Assembly: GCA_958450365.1 (NCBI GenBank)
Contig: CAUEEP010000145.1
Location: 124,001 to 188,000 of the forward strand
Reading direction: 5' to 3'
From: Mesorhabditis belari
Taxonomy: Eukaryota > Nematoda > Chromadorea > Rhabditida > Rhabditidae
DNA length: 64,000 nt
Under the pieces are notes generated by a model, which ran no database searches, was not told where the DNA came from, and worked only from the letters and a program-made list of their open reading frames with translations. Position numbers and translations under genes: made by a program. Below, piece by piece: positions 1 to 10,524 of this stretch (its first letter is position 1; each line of letters begins with the position of its first letter).

Positions 1-545
1 TGACTTAACAGTCCAACAACTTACCACTGGTCAACCAGTGATGCTTTTAGTCTGTCGCGGTCGTATAAGCAGATGCATACAAAGTTTTTACGGAATTCCT
101 TGCGTTTGCTAGCTATTTAGGAAAAACTAAAAGCAAATTCGGAATCCCCGTGAAAAACTGAACAAGATAGGCTAGGTCTCGTTTTGAAATCCCATCTTAA
201 GTCAGTGACCTTCCATAGTAAGGGATAATCCTTAATATTAGTTATCTTTCTAGAAAATACTAGTTTCTTTTATCCTAGGTATCTAGTAATGTTATGGTAG
301 TAAAGAGATAAAACATATAACAGGAGTTACCTCTTTCCGTGGTTTTACTCCAAGAATTTCTTGCTTCACCATGAATTTTGATCAGCACTTGCCTTGCCTT
401 AAGCGCTTCTTGAGACTAAAATGGTATTAAAAACAAAAATTGCATTAAAATGGGTAAAGAATAACAAAAGAATCAATCCGTTTATTGGAAAAATACAATA
501 TTTTGCCTGAAAAACCTACTTTGATCAGTAATGTTCCTTGTATTG
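1..545. repeat. Left arm of a nested duplication
   Basis: Bases 1-170 recur in the same orientation at 10292-10463 (shared stretch TTACCACTGGTCAACCAGTG), and about 120-545 recur inverted at 9345-9785. The arm ends abruptly at 545 where a foldback element of the TTGGGTTGGTGAATTG family begins. No gene was seen in it. Confidence 0.85.
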
Positions 546-745
546 CGTTGGTGAATTGAAAACTGCCGGCTATTGTCATATGTGACAGTTTGAGCACTTT
601 CTTCAAAAAAACCCATTTTGGTGTCCATAGAAAAGTTGTAGAGAATCAAAAATTAAGCTTATATTCAAATCTTCAGAACGATTCAAAAACTGGTTTTCAA
701 GAAATGCCAAATTTACGAATTTTCACAAAACTTGCAAAAACTTTT
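545..745. mobile_element. Half copy of a TTGGTGAATTGAAAACTGCC foldback element
   Basis: One arm of the foldback family whose complete copies lie at 3882-4395, 8478-8995 and 22094-22623. The second arm is missing. From 745 to 1188 I see nothing coding. Confidence 0.7.
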
Positions 746-1188
746 CAAAACAAAGTCAGTTAAGCGCGATTTTTCTCAGAATTTCTAGTGGCTTCTGGTG
801 ATTGTTGTGGTGCCAAAGTGAATATTTTCTATAATTTTTGATATTCTTTCACTTTTTTCTCGATTTCATGACTCCCAATACATGAAATTTCTGAGCCACC
901 ATCGCTGCCACCACCATGAGATTTTTGATCATAAAATTGAAACTTTCTACTGAGTTAACATGGAAACATGCATTCGATTTTCTCTTTTTTTCACTATAGT
1001 CGGTTTATGGGTCTGTAAGTCAAGTCAGGTCTGATCAGGGCCAAGATCAAGATCAGAGGCAGATCAGCGTCAAGTTCGACCTTAAAGATTATCAATGATA
1101 ATCTTTATGGCTTAAGAACTATATCTACTTGCTAAATTTTAAACACCATGACAAGTATACTTTTCTTTATCATGACAACCATTCTCAC

Positions 1189-1329
1189 CTTTTCCCAGCA
1201 TAAGGCGTGAGACTCGCCAAATAATTCACCACTTCTTTATCAGTCCCGTCTTGTTTCAGCAATTCCGCCATTTTCGCAATTTTATCTTTCTTTTGACGAA
1301 GCAAAAGAAAGATAAAATTCTTTTTCCTC
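1189..1329 (-). other. Exon-like open segment, minus strand
   Basis: On the minus strand an open segment runs from a TTTTAG acceptor to a clean AAAAG|GTGAGA donor and reads ...KMAELLKQDGTDKEVV then NYLASLTPYAGK. It lies downstream of the secreted-protein exon at 1883-1990 and could belong to it, but I could not join the phases. A 16-bp palindrome (ATTTTATCTTTCTTTT and its complement) lies inside the segment. The protein is not recognised. Confidence 0.3.
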
Positions 1330-1882
1330 CTAAAAGGATGTCAACATCTAGAATTCTTTTTAACCGTAAGGAGCGTCAGCGACTCCATAAATCCCGTTCT
1401 GGAGGCATCCATGATGAAGAAACCATCCAATCATTCTTTGATCAATCCATCTGAGTTTTTCATCAATGTACGGGAAACGAAAGCCTCTCACCATCATCTA
1501 GATTACACTAAAGTTTAAATAGCATCTAAAGTAGACTGCGTTTTCTTGATTGACTTGATTGACTCTGGATCTAGCTCAATTTCAAACTTATGGCTTTTAT
1601 ATGGCTTTTAGTTTTTGATTGATTAAAGAAGGTTCCAAAGATATCAAAAAAGATCGAATCTGAAGGTGTGAAGGGATAATTCTGAAAGCTTTTCGCTACC
1701 TATGATAATAAATATGCAATTTCATTGGAATTTAGTCAATGAGCAAAGAAGATTGCATGTAACGAATTCCTGATCTTGATTTAATTCTTTGGCTTTAAGA
1801 ATTTGGGAAGTATTTTAGGTGCCCAAGTATTTAGATGATTGTTTTGCATTTTTTTTAGTGAGTTTTAGTGATTAAAACTCAC

Positions 1883-1990
1883 CGCCGAAATAGCACAGAA
1901 TTGCTCAAAAGTGAGCTGACTTTGCCCTTCCACGTTGCTCGTCCAGAGATTCGACACAACCAAAACGATAACGAATCGAAAAAGACTCAT
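1883..1990 (-). CDS. First exon of a putative secreted protein
   Basis: The 36-codon exon begins with ATG at 1990 and ends at a GTGAGT donor in phase 0. It encodes MSLFRFVIVLVVSNLWTSNV followed by EGQSQLTFEQF, which is a clear N-terminal signal peptide with likely cleavage near the VEG or GQS residues. A candidate next exon starts after GCTTTCAG near 1695 (NYPFTPSDSIFF...), also in phase 0, and runs to a stop near 1572. The remaining exons are uncertain. The family is not recognised; the secreted nature is inferred only from the signal peptide. Confidence 0.5.
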
Positions 1991-1999
1991 TTCTTGATT

Positions 2000-2784
2000 T
2001 CGTATAAAACTTTTGAAATGAAAAAAGATTTGCCAAACTAAAAAGTAAAAAAATTTCATTCTGCTCATCACTTTGCATCTATTTTTTTCAATGATACGAT
2101 TGTACAATTCTAGTTGGAAAGTGAGTTGTTCAAAATGTGTAAAGTTCAAAATGTAAAGCTTTATGATGTGTAAAAATCAAATTCAAATCGAAAATTTTAT
2201 TGATTATTTTTATTGTTTTGTTTTGAGTTCTATTTGTTTTGCTATAACATTTTAAATTCTCTAACATTTAAATCTCTGATTCTGTTTTGTTAATTAAATT
2301 ATTGTCTAAAATTGCATTAGAAACGAAAGTGTCAACAGGTTTTGAACTTGAGCTAATTTGGGAATAAGTAAAACATGGAAGAGGCAAAATATTGAATAAA
2401 AAATATAAAGAAAAAGCTAAAAGCAAAAGCTAAAGCTAAAAAAGCAAAAGAAAACAAGTAAAAAGAACTCTTTTTTAACTCAAAATTTTACTTTCAAAGT
2501 CCACGGGCATATGCTTTGACGTTCAAATTAGAGTTTTTCAAAGTTCAGCAGGATCAGAATTACGTTAATGTTCAAAAGTTAATCATTCTTTATAAATCTT
2601 TGCAAACAAACCGCCGCGATGGCGCAAAAATGATCGAAATTGAGTTGAAGTGAGCTGATTGAGCCAAAGCAGAAAACTCCGAAAATGAAAAGATGAAAGC
2701 GCATTTCTCTGTACACTTATTTTTTTTGACGAAAAGGCAAGGGCAATATTTTGAAAGAATTAATGCAGCACAGTTTATTTCGTT
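2000..2784. other. Intergenic, nothing recognised
   Basis: AT-rich sequence between the secreted-protein exon and the 3' end of the gene at 2785-3270. A run of AAAGCTAAAG units near 2410-2450 is the only structure seen. Confidence 0.5.
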
Positions 2785-3270
2785 TTAGTCGTTTTTCAAA
2801 GCTTTATCTGCGTTTTCATCGATTTTATCGCTAGCTTCATATCGTGAAGAAAACAGCCATTTTTGTCGTGACAATCCTTCCAATATTTGATTTGGATTTG
2901 AATTGGCATAGATGATATTGAGGATGTCGTTGAGTAACACACCAAAATAAGTTTGTGATTGTTGGGATCGAATTAAAAGATCAAATCTTAACCCCAAAAT
3001 AAATTCACTCATTTGGATTCTGAATATAAAGTTACTTTTGAAAAGCCCTGAAAATTTGTTTGCTTACATTTCAGAACCACATTTCCCACTCTCAAGAAGA
3101 ATTTTCGTCGGTATTTTTGCAGTTTTGTTTTTGCGTTTTCTAGATAATTTTGAAGGAAAATATGAAGCTTTTTGAAAACTGGAGTAGTTGAACTTCAGTA
3201 AACTGAATATTTGAAGCATTTGCCGAAAATCTCGAAGCCGGGTAAATAAAGCCACAAAATCGACGCACTC
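2785..3270 (-). CDS. 3' end of an unrecognised protein-coding gene (two exons)
   Basis: Two minus-strand exons join in frame: 3270-3068 (starts after TTTTCCAG, reads ECVDFVALFTRLRDF...) and 3019-2785, separated by a 48-bp intron with GTAAGC donor and TATTCAG acceptor. The exons share phase 2 and together give about 145 residues, ending KALKND and a TAA. AATAAA follows about 10 bp after the stop, so this is a genuine 3' end. The middle is lysine/arginine rich (SRKRKNKTAK) and the end is acidic. No domain was recognised and the 5' exons were not found upstream to 3880, so the gene may be truncated by the duplication and foldback elements to the right. Confidence 0.55.
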
Positions 3271-3881
3271 CTGGAAAAGTGATAACAAATTGGTGTTCTA
3301 GATTAAAGTGCAAAAGTCACCGGAGGAGGTACCTGAAAAATGAGCGCCGGTAGCCCTTACAAACAAATAAGTCACTCAGTGCACTAAGGGGTCAAATTTC
3401 AAATGCGTTTTTACAAAAATCTAGAGCGTTTGGGAAAAAAACTAGAAGCACCATCGTGTTGCCAGTGTTCGACTTGCGTAAGTCATATAGCTTGCGAAAT
3501 CTAGTCGTTCCCTAGTTAGATGTCACCTCCAGGAATTGTCGAAAGTTTGAGGATCAAATAATGATAAGAAAGATGAACATGTGTCGAGATGTGATCTGAA
3601 AATGAGTATAAATATCGGCGAACCAATATTTTAACGCCGAAGAAGAGGTCAAAAAATGGCTGATAGATTGGTTTGCGTCAAAACCGAAGATTCTCTACGA
3701 GAGAAGCATTTGACTTCTGCCAGTAAAATGGGCAAAAATTATACAAAATAATGGCAAATATCTCGCATGATTTGAAGAGTTGTTAACTGAAAAAACATTT
3801 CATTTTAAATAACGTCCCAAGTCATACCCACCAACCCAATAGCTTCGATTAAGTTCGAGTTTCTGATTTGTCAATAATTTA
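3271..3881. other. Intergenic, nothing recognised
   Basis: No exon with credible splice sites was found. The region probably once held upstream exons of the minus-strand gene at 2785-3270, but none could be read. Confidence 0.4.
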
Positions 3882-4395
3882 TTGGGTTGGTGAATTGAAA
3901 ACTGCGGGACTTTGTACTAAAATTTATTGAACATAAAACCATCAATCCATTCCAAATAATTTCCATTATTATTGACGACTTCTGCCCATTTTTCAGGCAA
4001 TTTACGGATTCCTGTTTCGCAGTAGGATTTTGTTTTGTGTGTGAGACAAGTGTGAGACTCAAAAGGACTGGAGATGTCCCAGTTTGAGCACTTTCTTCAA
4101 AAGAAACCCATTTTAGTGTCAATAGAAAAGTTGTAGAGAATCAAAAATTAGGCTTATAGCCAAATTTCCAAAAAGATACACTTAGTAGTTTCGCTTAAAA
4201 TGCAAGTTTTGTGAAAATTCGTAAATTTCGCATTTCTTAAAAATCAGTTTTTGAATCGTTCTGAAAATGTGGATATAAGCTTAATTTTTGATTCTCTACA
4301 ACTTTTCCATTGACACCAAAATGGGTTTCTTTTGAAGAAAGTGCTCAAACTGTCACCTATGACAATAGCCCGCAGTTTTCAGTTCACCAACCCAA
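3882..4395. mobile_element. Foldback MITE, family A (TTGGGTTGGTGAATTGAAAA)
   Basis: Two inverted arms of roughly 240 bp begin TTGGGTTGGTGAATTGAAAA and end with the complement, flanked by TA on both sides, which fits Tc1/mariner-type insertion. It has no coding capacity. Complete relatives are at 8478-8995 and 22094-22623, halves at 545-745 and 6829-6935. Confidence 0.9.
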
Positions 4396-4733
4396 TAGGT
4401 TTTTGTGAGAAAGCTCAAATTAGAATCAAATCAAAAATTGAAATAGGTTTCATCGTTCACTTCACATCTTTAAAAAATTAACTAATGCGTGCTTTTCAGA
4501 ATTTCTTAAAGGACAATTTGTAAATAAATAATAGGACTTTCTGATAAAACAAACCATAGATTGATTGGTTCATTATTTATTTCAAAAAGTAACCTTTAAA
4601 AAAACGGACAAGACTTTAAGGCCAACCTGATAAAAGGAAAAACTATCGTTTAATCTTGTTACATCAATGAATTAATGTTAAAAGAATTTAATTCTCGAAG
4701 CAAGATAAGACTATGAAACGAGTTTAGGAGTAA

Positions 4734-4802
4734 AGCTAGAGCTAGAGCTAGAGCTAGAGTTAGAGCTAGAGCTAGAGCTAGAGTTAGAGCTATAAAGCTA
4801 GA
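4734..4802. repeat. (AGCTAG)n hexanucleotide repeat
   Basis: A run of GCTAGA units in the intron before the metalloproteinase exon. The second gene copy has the matching run at 7555-7606 with a different number of units. Confidence 0.95.
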
Positions 4803-4910
4803 GCTTTAGTTTAGTTTCTTTAGTTTAGGAACTACACATTGTTACCCTTTTTATGTAAAAAAAGAGAAATATAAAATTAATAGGCTAAAAATTGATTGTT
4901 TACGTTGCAG

Positions 4911-5566
4911 TGATCGAGAGATGGACCTTCGGCGAGAGGCATTGCACCAAATCGGTCATGCGCTTGGGTTAAAACATTCAAAAGAGCTAAACTCGATCAT
5001 GCATCATGAGCAGTATCGAGTAAGTATTCAATATAAGTAAAATTAGACTTAGCAAAGTATTTAAAGTGGTAAAATGAGTTCGTCAGAAACCAAAGATTTA
5101 CGTAAATCATGGAAATTTTCACCCGATCTTGGTAAGGACTAGAGATGGGAAAATTCCAACCCGAACCTAATTCCACCTTCGTTTTCTCAGCCGTCTCTTG
5201 GCCGATTGCTCTGAAATTTTGTCTAGAAGCAAAGTATGCCAATTTCTATTTGTAAACAAAATTTCAGAACAATCAGCAAAGAAAAGGCTGAGAAAAGGAA
5301 AGTGTAATTAGGTTCGGGTTGGAATTTTTTCACGTCTAGTAAGAACTAGTCCAAGTCTTCTCAAGTTGCGTAAACTTTCACAATTTCAGCATGTTGATAG
5401 AGAGGCTGTGATTGAGTCAATCGACATCGAATCGCTTGAAAAGCTTTATGGTAAAATTTAATCTCTAATTGAAAAGAACATCAATTTTTTAGAGAATCAA
5501 AAGCCTACAAAAACCAGACAATTTTTGAGGGAACGATTTGATCATTTGAAAAGTTTTGATGGTTAA
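4911..5566 (+). CDS. Metalloproteinase (matrixin-like) 3' part, copy 1, catalytic Glu replaced
   Basis: Three exons join cleanly: 4911-5019, 5390-5450 and 5493-5566 (phases 1, 0, 1), ending in TAA with AATAAA 6 bp later. The first exon carries HQIGHALGLKHS and a Met-turn-like NSIM. These are the zinc-binding HExxHxxGxxH and Met-turn of matrixins, but the catalytic Glu is Gln. The second exon ends EKLYG, the usual end of the MMP catalytic domain (xxLYG), and 23 residues follow (ENQKPTKTRQFL...FDG) with no hemopexin domain. Zinc should still bind but hydrolysis should be lost. Exons for the propeptide and front half of the catalytic domain are not in the window, so this may be a gene fragment. 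Frame and splice sites are intact in both copies, which suggests recent duplication or selection. Confidence 0.75.
5144..5333. mobile_element. Foldback MITE, family B, in protease intron
   Basis: Inverted arms starting GGAAAATTCCAACCCGAACC and ending with the complement fill most of the intron between the first two protease exons. The same element sits at the same place in copy 2 (7943-8131), so it preceded the duplication. Two more copies are at 24733-25117. Confidence 0.85.
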
Positions 5567-5776
5567 GAAATTAATAAAAGTTTTAGACTTTTGCTTTCTG
5601 CAGAAGTTTTCATTTTTCATAAAGATTCGTTTAAAATTTGAAGGATTTAAAAGTTTACGGGGGAAATCTAGAAGTCAGAAAGATACGGGGAAATCCGGAA
5701 GGGTAGAGCCTTACTATAACTAGCCTATCGAACTTGGCTTTAGTACAGAACAGAAAAACAGTACAAATTCAATTCT

Positions 5777-6004
5777 TGATCTTTCTTTGTTTCTTTCTTT
5801 CTATCTTTCTATCTTTCTATCTTTGTATCTATCTATCTTTCTATCGTTCTATCTATCTTTCTTTCTTTCTTTCTATCTATCTTTCTATCTATCTTTCTTT
5901 CTTTCTATCTATCTTTCTATCCTTCTATCTATCTATCTTTCTATCTATCTATCTTTCTTTCTTTCTATCTATCTATCTTTCTATCTTTCTATCTATCTTT
6001 CCTC
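5777..6004. repeat. (CTTT/CTAT)n tetranucleotide microsatellite
   Basis: About 230 bp of CTTT and CTAT units on the plus strand. The long Leu/Ser/Phe/Tyr reading frames across it are an artefact of the repeat. It has no equivalent in duplicate copy 2. Confidence 0.97.
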
Positions 6005-6044
6005 TTGTCTTCCCTCTTTCTCTTGTAAGGCTAAGGTACCGAAT

Positions 6045-6835
6045 CTAGAAATCAGAAAAGTTTCTAAAGTTCTTAAGCAGCAAAAACTTTTGAAATTTAT
6101 GAAAGCTTTCTCAATAGAAATTTTGTAATTTTGTATAACTTTCAAATTTCGTAATTTGTTATCGAAAAAAACTTGGAATCGAAAAGCGGTGAATCACCAA
6201 GAGAGTTTTCTGGCCCAGACAGCCAAAAAAGTTGATGACGCTTCTTTTGGTCTTGATCTTTTTGCCTTTCTAATCTCGAAGAAAAAGGCGTTTATTTGAT
6301 TTGAAATTTGACAAACTTTGATATTCTCCTATGTATCTCACAATTTTATTCTCAAAAAATCCTCCTCTTTATTATGCTGGAGAAAATGTACAAGGAACAT
6401 TACTGATCAAAGTAGGTTTTTCAGGCAAAATATTGTATTTTTCCCATAGACGGATTGATTCTTTTGTTATTATTTCGTATTTTTTGAGAATCAAATTTAG
6501 AGATACATAGGAGAATATCAAAGTTAGCATGCTAAAGGGTACATCTACCTGTAAAAAGTTGTATCTACTTAGAGGTACTGAGGGCACGTAGCACAAACTC
6601 AAGTCGTTGAGATTAGAAAGGCAAAAAGATCAAGACGAAAAGAAGCGTCATAATTTTTTTGGCTGTCTGGGCAGAAAACTCTCTTGGTGATTCACCGCTT
6701 TTCGATTTCAAGCTTTTTTCGGTAACAAATTGCGAAATTTGAAAGATATACAAAATTACAAAATTTCTATTGAGAAAGCTTTCAAAAATTTGCTGCTTAA
6801 GAACTTTAGAAACTTTTCTGATTTCTAATGGGTTG
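6045..6835. repeat. Large inverted repeat within the duplication
   Basis: About 390 bp (6045-6440) is mirrored by 6470-6835 with an unrelated insert near the centre. The left arm recurs directly at 8998-9410. On the minus strand the arm holds a conserved reading frame ending PEKPTLISNVPCTFSPA, stop, then AATAAA. It looks like a copied terminal exon, present again at about 9330-9430 and truncated at 470-545. Confidence 0.8.
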
Positions 6836-6935
6836 GTGAATTGAAAACTGCCGGACTTTGAACTAAAATTTATTCAACATAAAACCATCAATTCATTTCA
6901 AATAATTTCCATTATTATTGACGACTTCTGCCCGT
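6829..6935. mobile_element. Truncated family A foldback element
   Basis: Begins GGGTTGGTGAATTGAAAACT and matches about 100 bp of one arm of family A, then breaks off into unique sequence ahead of the second protease duplicate. Confidence 0.75.
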
Positions 6936-7554
6936 GTCGACTGTGTATGGTAGATTTGTCTATCTGCCTAACTTTTCATTCTCTATCTTTTTTCTTTTGA
7001 CAAAAAAGGTTTCTGTGAGAAAGCTCAAATTAGAATCAAATCAAAATTGAAATAGATTTCATCCTTTTTGACTGCTCAACTTCAAATCTTTAAAAAAATT
7101 AACTAACGCGTGCTTTTCAGAATTTTTTAAAGGACGATTTGTAAATAAATAATAGGACTTTTTGATAAAATAAACCACAGATTGATTGGTTTATTTTTTA
7201 TTTCAAAAAGTAACCTTTAAAAAACGGACAAGACTTTCCGGTCAACCTGATAGCTAACAGGTTTGGGTGGCTGTTTGAAAGTTGGGGTGCTTTGGAAAAA
7301 AGCTAAGAAAAAAAGCTAGTTAACAATTCTGGTTCTCTGATAGGTATAATTTCAAGAATGAGCGTGCAACATGCAACTAGCTGCTTCGAATCAATATATC
7401 TTTTGTTCTAGGTGTTTTCCTGCATCCTCGATCCACTTCTCCGCTCTGATAAAAGGGAAAAATATCGTTTAATCTTGTTACATCTATGAATTGATGTTTA
7501 CAAAATTTAATTTTCTAAGCAAGATAAGACTCTGAAACAAGTTTAGGAGTAAAG

Positions 7555-7606
7555 CTAGAGCTAGAGCTAGAGCTAGAGCTAGAGCTAGAGCTAGAGCTAG
7601 AGCTTT
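7555..7606. repeat. (AGCTAG)n repeat, copy 2
   Basis: Counterpart of 4734-4802 in the second protease duplicate. Confidence 0.95.
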
Positions 7607-7708
7607 AGTTTAGTTTATTTAGTTTAGGAACTACACATTGTTACCGTTTTTATGTAAAATAGAGAAATATAAAATTAATAGGCTAAAAATTGATTGTTTA
7701 CATTGCAG

Positions 7709-8363
7709 CGATCGAGAGATGGACCTTCGGCGAGAGGCATTGCACCAAATCGGTCATGCGCTTGGGTTAAAACATTCAAAAGAGCTAAACTCAATCATGC
7801 ATAATGAGCAGTATCGAGTAAGTATTCAATATAAGTAAAATTAGACTTAGCAAAGTATTTAAATCGGTCAATTGAGTTCGCCAGAAACCAAAGGTTTACG
7901 TAAATCATGGAAACTTCCACACGATCTTTATAAGGACTATAGATGGGAAAATTCCAACCTGAGCCTGATTCCACCTTCGTTTTCTCAGCCGTCTCTTGAC
8001 CGATTGCTCTGAAATTTTGTTTAGAAGCAAAGTATGCCAATTTCTATTTGTAAACAAAATTTCAGAACAATCGGTCAAGAAACAGCCGAGAAAACGAAGG
8101 TGAAATTAGGCTCGGGTTGGAATTTTTTCATGTTTAGTAAGAACTAGTTTAAGTCTTCTCAAGTTGCGTAAACTTCACAATTTCAGCATTTTGATAGAGA
8201 GGCTGTGATTGAATCAATCGACATCGAATCTCTTGAAAAGCTTTATGGTAATATTTAATCTCTAATTGAAAGGAACATCAATTTTTTAGAGAATCAAAAT
8301 CCTCCAAAAACAAGACGATCCTTGAGGGAACGATTTGATCATTTGAAAAGTTTTGATGGTTAA
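7709..8363 (+). CDS. Metalloproteinase (matrixin-like) 3' part, copy 2, catalytic Glu replaced
   Basis: Same structure as 4911-5566: exons 7709-7817, 8187-8247 and 8290-8363 with identical lengths (109, 61, 74 bases) and phases. It has the same HQIGHALGLKHS motif with Gln in place of the catalytic Glu, and the same LYG end. Differences from copy 1 are mostly replacements (HNEQYR for HHEQYR; HFDRE for HVDRE; NPPKTRRSLRER for KPTKTRQFLRER) and none breaks the frame. The duplicated segment extends from about 7008 to 8470, matching 4395-5640. No upstream exons follow the duplication, so this copy may be unexpressed or use an alternative 5' end. Confidence 0.7.
7943..8131. mobile_element. Foldback MITE, family B, copy 2 intron
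   Basis: Same element and position as 5144-5333, carried along by the duplication. Confidence 0.85.
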
Positions 8364-8477
8364 GAAATTAATAAAAGTTTTAGACTTTTGCTTTCTGCAG
8401 AAGTTCTCATTTTTCATAAAGATTCGTTTAAAATTTGAAGGATTTAAAAGTTTAAAGGCAAAGATACGGGAAATCTA

Positions 8478-8995
8478 TTGGGTTGGTGACTGAAAACTGC
8501 CGGCTATTGTCATATGTGACAGTTTGAGCACTTTCTTTAAAAGAAACCCATTTTGATGTTAATGGAAAAGTTGTAGAGAATCAAAAATGAAGCTTATATC
8601 CAAATTTTGCGAACGATTCAAAAACTGGTTTTCAAGAAATGCCAAATTTATGAATTTCCACAAAACTTGCACTTTAAGCGAAGCTACTAAGTGTATCTTT
8701 TTGGAAATTTGGATATAAGCTTAATTCTTGATTCTATACAACTTTTCTATTCACACCAAAATGGGTTTCTTCTGAAGAAAGTGCTCAAACTGGGACATCT
8801 CCAGTCCTCCATTTTTGAGTCTCACACTTGTCTCACACACAAACCAAAATCCTACTACGAAAGAGGAATCCGTAAATTGCCTATAAAATGGGCAGAAGTC
8901 GTCAATAATATTGGAAATTATTTGGAATGAATTAATGGTTTTATGTTGAATAAATTTTATTTCAAAGTCCGGCAGTTTTCAATTCACCCACCCAT
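8478..8995. mobile_element. Foldback MITE, family A
   Basis: Complete copy of the family at 3882-4395. It interrupts the second duplicate between sequence matching 5640 and 6045 of the first, so it inserted after the duplication. The terminal bases are slightly degenerate. Confidence 0.85.
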
Positions 8996-9785
8996 TAGAA
9001 ATCAGAAAAGTTTCTAAAGTTCTTAAGCAGCAAAAAATTGAAATTTTTGAAAGCTTTCTCAATAGAAATTTTATATATTTGTATACCTTTCAAATTTCGC
9101 AATTTGTTATCGAAAAAAGCTTGAAATCGATAAGCAGGTGAATTTCTGAATCAGGTGAATCAGGTGAATTTCTGGTCCAGAGAGCCAAAAAAGCTTATTT
9201 TCTTTTCGTCTTGATCTTTTTGCCTTTCTAATCTCGAAGAAAAAGGCGTTTATTTGATTTGAAATTTGACAAACTTTGATATTCTCCTATGTATCTCACA
9301 ATTTTATTCTCAAAAAATCCTCCTCTTTATTACGCTGGAGAAAATGTACAAGGAACATTACTGATCAAAGTAGGTTTTTCAGGCAAAATATTGTATTTTT
9401 CCAATAAACTGATTGATTTTTTTGTTATTCCTTACCCATTTTAATACAATTTTTGTTTTAAATACCATTTTAGTCTCAAGAAGCGCTCAATGCAAGGCAA
9501 GTGCTGGTCAAAATTCATGGTGAAGCAAGAAATTCTTGGAGTAAAACCACGGAAAGTGATAGGTAACTCCTGCTATATGTTTTATCTCTTTACTACCATA
9601 ACATTGCTAGATACCTAGAATAAAAGAAACTATAGTATTTTTCGAAAGATAACTAATATTAAGGATTATCCCTTACTATGGAAGGCCACTGACTTAAGAT
9701 GGGATTTCAAAAGGAGACCTAGCCTATCTTGTTCAGTTTTTCATGGGAATTCCGAATTTGCTTTTAGTTTTTCCTAAAAAAAAGC
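8996..9785. repeat. Right part of the nested duplication
   Basis: 8998-9410 copies 6045-6440 in direct orientation; 9345-9785 is the inverse of 120-545. The minus strand holds another copy of the PEKPTLISNVPC...SPA terminal reading frame near 9330-9430. Confidence 0.85.
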
Positions 9786-10524
9786 TTTTCCTTTTTCCTT
9801 GCCTTTAGTTTTTCCGCTTTTTTTTCTAGATTACAGACTAAAACTTTTGGTCCACAGAAACCTATCTTAGGGTCAATAAATAAAAGAAATTTAGTGCTAA
9901 AAGTTAGATCTATGGCCGAATTTTCAGGATAATCTGCGCTCTAAACTTTTGATAGAGGGGCCATTTACAAAAATGGAAAGCAGCTTCGGATTCAGTGCAA
10001 GATTCTGCGTCGAATGGTCTATGGCTGATGTAATTTGGCCTTGACCTTCCCTTGTTAGTAGGGAATAGATAGAAAAGTTCACATAGAAAAGAGATGAACA
10101 GTTTGAAGTACCTGAATCGGTCCAGAATCGGCCCGAATGAAAATGTTCCAAGTCGGTTTTTACTTCCCTGTCGAAGTTGCGGCCAATCATGGGAAGACCA
10201 GTTTGGCCACTTTTCACCAGGCCAGGGCCATGATGCTAAAATGGGTTTATGCAAAAGAAAGTTCATTTATTGGAGCCGAACCTTGCTGGTTTGACTTAAC
10301 AGTCCAACAACTTACCACTGGTCAACCAGTGATGCTTGTAGCCTCTTGGTCGTGGTTCTATAGCCTAAAACGTTTTTAGGGAATTCTTTGCGTTTGCAAG
10401 CTATTTAGAAAAAACTAAAAGCGGATTCGGAATCCCCGTGAAAAACTGAACAAGATAGGTTAGGGTTTAATCAAAAATAGAGATAGAGTTTAACTAAAAA
10501 GCCAATTTTAACTTTGTCTTACAG
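9786..10524. other. Repeat and presumed arrestin 5' flank
   Basis: 10292-10463 is the direct copy of bases 1-170. Several overlapping reading frames at 9910-10379 exist on both strands but show no splice signals or recognisable domains. The missing first exon(s) of the arrestin should lie here, yet none could be identified. Confidence 0.5.

Noticed and set aside
4997..5242. Minus frames reading through protease introns (also 7795-8040)
   Set aside because: They arise from the family B foldback MITE and antisense of the exon.
5734..6128. Two overlapping frames rich in Leu, Ser, Phe, Tyr and Ile
   Set aside because: They are translations of the CTTT/CTAT microsatellite with no signals around them.
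4734..7606. Short regular repeats considered as a CRISPR array
   Set aside because: Units are contiguous hexanucleotides without spacers, and the sequence is plainly eukaryotic.
9910..10379. Overlapping frames of up to 118 codons on both strands
   Set aside because: No splice signals, domain or conservation; part lies in the 170-bp duplicated repeat.
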